6,774 bases of DNA from Claveliimonas sp964652805 (GTDB taxonomy: Bacteria > Bacillota > Clostridia > Lachnospirales > Lachnospiraceae), in the NCBI GenBank assembly GCA_964652805.1, contig CAZZBJ010000101.1, positions 1 through 6,774 of the forward strand. Direction: 5' to 3'. Position numbers and translations under genes: made by a program. The notes under the pieces are model-generated. The model was not told where the DNA came from and made no database searches. It saw nothing but the letters and a program-made list of their open reading frames with translations. This document shows, piece after piece, positions 5,381 through 6,774 of the stretch. Within the stretch, counting starts at the first letter, position 1. Every line of letters begins with the position of its first letter.

Positions 5381-6004
5381 TTACCGAATCCTGACTCTAT
5401 TGTCTTCCACTGTCACTCTGCCATTGGCGATAAGGTCAATGGCCTTTGGCAGGATCTTCCACTCCGCCTGCTCCATAACCCGTCTCTGGAGGATCTCAGG
5501 GGTATCCTCCTCCTCTACCTCCACGGCCTTCTGCAGGATAATGGGGCCTGTATCCGTGCCTTCGTCCACAAAGTGCACGGTGGCTCCCGCCACCCTCACC
5601 CCTCTTTTAAGGGCCGCCTCATGAACCTTCAGCCCATAGAAGCCTGTCCCGCAGAAGGAAGGGATGAGAGAGGGATGGATGTTGATGATCCTGTTTCTGT
5701 ACTTTTCGATCATCTCCGCCGGGATGACTACGAGAAATCCCGCCAGAACGATGAGATCCGGCCCGATCTCATCCACAGCCTCCAGGCATTTCTCATTAAA
5801 TTCTTCTCGCGTGGCAAAATCCTTCGGCGAGATGCACTGAGCCGCCACCCCGTGCTCCTTTGCTCTTGTCAGGGCGTAGGCGTTTTTATTGTTACTGATC
5901 ACTCCCACGATCTCTGCGTTGGTGATGTCCCCTCTGTCTACTGCGTCCAGAATGGCCTGCAGGTTCGTCCCGCCGCCGGACACGAGAACCAGTACTCTTA
6001 GCAT
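5381..6004 (-). CDS. purN: Phosphoribosylglycinamide formyltransferase (GAR transformylase)
   Basis: Transfers a formyl group from 10-formyltetrahydrofolate to GAR, giving FGAR, the third step of purine synthesis. The 207 residues are full length for the family. Visible landmarks are VLVSGGGTNLQAI near the N-terminus (phosphate-binding loop), SNNKNAYAL at 38-46, and the catalytic N108 and H110 in IINIHPSLIPSF. D151 lies in VDEGTDTGPIILQ and corresponds to the catalytic Asp144 of E. coli. The ATG at 6002-6004 lies inside the end of purM, a 7-base overlap, with AAGGAG 7 bases upstream within purM, so translation is probably coupled. purD follows after 26 bases. This is the folate-dependent enzyme, not the formate-dependent ATP-grasp PurT. 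Confidence 0.97.
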   Translation of the reverse strand: MLRVLVLVSGGGTNLQAILDAVDRGDITNAEIVGVISNNKNAYALTRAKEHGVAAQCISPKDFATREEFNEKCLEAVDEIGPDLIVLAGFLVVIPAEMIEKYRNRIINIHPSLIPSFCGTGFYGLKVHEAALKRGVRVAGATVHFVDEGTDTGPIILQKAVEVEEEDTPEILQRRVMEQAEWKILPKAIDLIANGRVTVEDNRVRIR

Positions 6005-6774
6005 AATGTGACTCCTTTTTCTCCGGCTTTGATGCGGCCGGTCACATAGGGCGTATCTCCCGCCGCTCTCATAGCCTCCATGGCTGTGTCCGCATCCTTC
6101 GGGTCCACCGCCACCACCATGCCGATACCCATGTTGAATGTATTGTACATCATACGCTCTTCCACGTCGCCCTTCCTGGCCAGCATAGCAAAGATGGGTG
6201 GCACCGGGTAGCTGTCCTTCTCGATAACCGCGTGGGTTCCCTCCTTCAGCATGCGGGGCACATTCTCGTAGAAGCCGCCGCCTGTGATGTGGCTGCAGGC
6301 CTTCACCCGCACGCCCGCGTTTTTCACGTTCTTGAGAGCCTTCACGTAGATCCTTGTGGGAGCCAGAAGCGTCTCCCCCAGGGTTCCTCCAAGCTCGTCG
6401 TAGTAGGTATCCAGAGACTCTCTTGTCATGTCAAACACCTTGCGCACAAGGGAAAATCCGTTGCTGTGCACGCCGGAAGAGGCCATGCCGATGAGCACGT
6501 CGCCCTCTGCCAGATCCTCCCCTGTGATCATGTCCTTTCTGTCGCAGACGCCCACAGCAAATCCGGCCAGATCGTAGTCGTCCTCAGGCATCAGCCCGGG
6601 ATGCTCCGCCGTCTCGCCGCCGATGAGAGCCGCCTCAGCCTGAAGACACCCCTCCGCAACTCCCTTTACGATGGATGCGATCTTCTCAGGATAATTCTTG
6701 CCGCAGGCAATGTAATCCAGGAAGAACAGGGGCTCCCCGCCTGCGCAGGCAATGTCGTTGACGCACATAGCCAC
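5998..6774 (-). CDS. purM: Phosphoribosylformylglycinamidine cyclo-ligase (AIR synthetase), partial, 5' end off window
   Basis: Closes the imidazole ring: FGAM + ATP gives AIR + ADP + phosphate, the fifth step of purine synthesis. The 258 visible residues run from VAMCVND to the C-terminus. By comparison with E. coli PurM about 87 N-terminal residues, including the glycine-rich GTDGVGTK loop, lie beyond the right edge; the apparent GTG at 6774 is an internal valine codon, not the start. Landmarks are GGEPLFFLDYIACGK, IGGETAEHPG, SSGVHSNGFSLVR, LAPTRIYVK, TGGGFYENVPR and FNMGIGM, all in family order. The reading frame is intact and ends with TAA at 5998-6000, seven bases into overlap with purN. 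Its promoter and any earlier pur genes lie outside the window. Confidence 0.97.
   Translation of the reverse strand: MAMCVNDIACAGGEPLFFLDYIACGKNYPEKIASIVKGVAEGCLQAEAALIGGETAEHPGLMPEDDYDLAGFAVGVCDRKDMITGEDLAEGDVLIGMASSGVHSNGFSLVRKVFDMTRESLDTYYDELGGTLGETLLAPTRIYVKALKNVKNAGVRVKACSHITGGGFYENVPRMLKEGTHAVIEKDSYPVPPIFAMLARKGDVEERMMYNTFNMGIGMVVAVDPKDADTAMEAMRAAGDTPYVTGRIKAGEKGVTLC

Noticed and set aside
5261..6001. 246-residue plus-strand open frame opposite purN
   Set aside because: It covers purN and the start of purD on the opposite strand and has no motif; PurN catalytic residues are intact in the real frame.

Overview
The window reads as a stretch of ordinary chromosome from an anaerobic, low-redundancy Firmicute, most likely a Clostridia member of the Lachnospiraceae type. 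The evidence is the strong AGGAGG-type ribosome binding sites, a ClpC-type (not ClpA/ClpB) chaperone, a YtrA-like GntR regulator, an NAD-type alanine dehydrogenase beside an RpiR/SIS regulator, and GC-rich coding regions separated by an abruptly AT-rich intergenic region. The taxonomic call is inference from gene content and style; no rRNA or marker phylogeny is available here.

Layout from left to right. (1) Positions 1-1588, minus strand: a short GntR/YtrA-type regulator (1220-1588) followed 70 bases downstream by clpC (1-1149). clpC runs off the left edge, so only its first 383 residues are seen. (2) Positions 1589-1780: the upstream region of the gntR-clpC unit and a hairpin terminator region behind ald. 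(3) Positions 1781-2902, minus strand: a complete ald (alanine dehydrogenase) starting at TTG. (4) Positions 2903-3228: a 326-base divergent intergenic region, AT-rich in its right two thirds. It carries a perfect 16-bp palindrome and a near-perfect copy exactly 30 bp away, just downstream of a good candidate ald promoter. (5) Positions 3229-4086, plus strand: an RpiR-family regulator (HTH plus SIS domain), the obvious candidate to bind those palindromes. (6) A bidirectional terminator at 4102-4137 separates the convergent rpiR-type gene and purD. (7) Positions 4182-6774, minus strand: the tail of a purine biosynthesis operon, purM (5' end beyond the right edge), purN (overlapping purM by 7 bases) and purD. 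purD is interrupted by a 10-N assembly gap that hides roughly 35 codons more than its length suggests.

How they work together. PurD makes GAR from phosphoribosylamine, PurN formylates GAR, and PurM closes the imidazole ring to AIR, so the three products act close together in de novo IMP synthesis. The RpiR-type protein probably controls ald, and possibly itself, through the tandem palindromes, linking alanine deamination (pyruvate plus ammonia plus NADH) to a small-molecule signal sensed by the SIS domain. The GntR-type protein probably controls its own transcript and the clpC behind it, in the place where many Firmicutes have ctsR-mcsA-mcsB. I see no mobile element, CRISPR, tRNA or rRNA, and no clearly undescribed multi-gene system. 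The most interesting items are the ald/rpiR operator arrangement and the GntR-clpC pairing.
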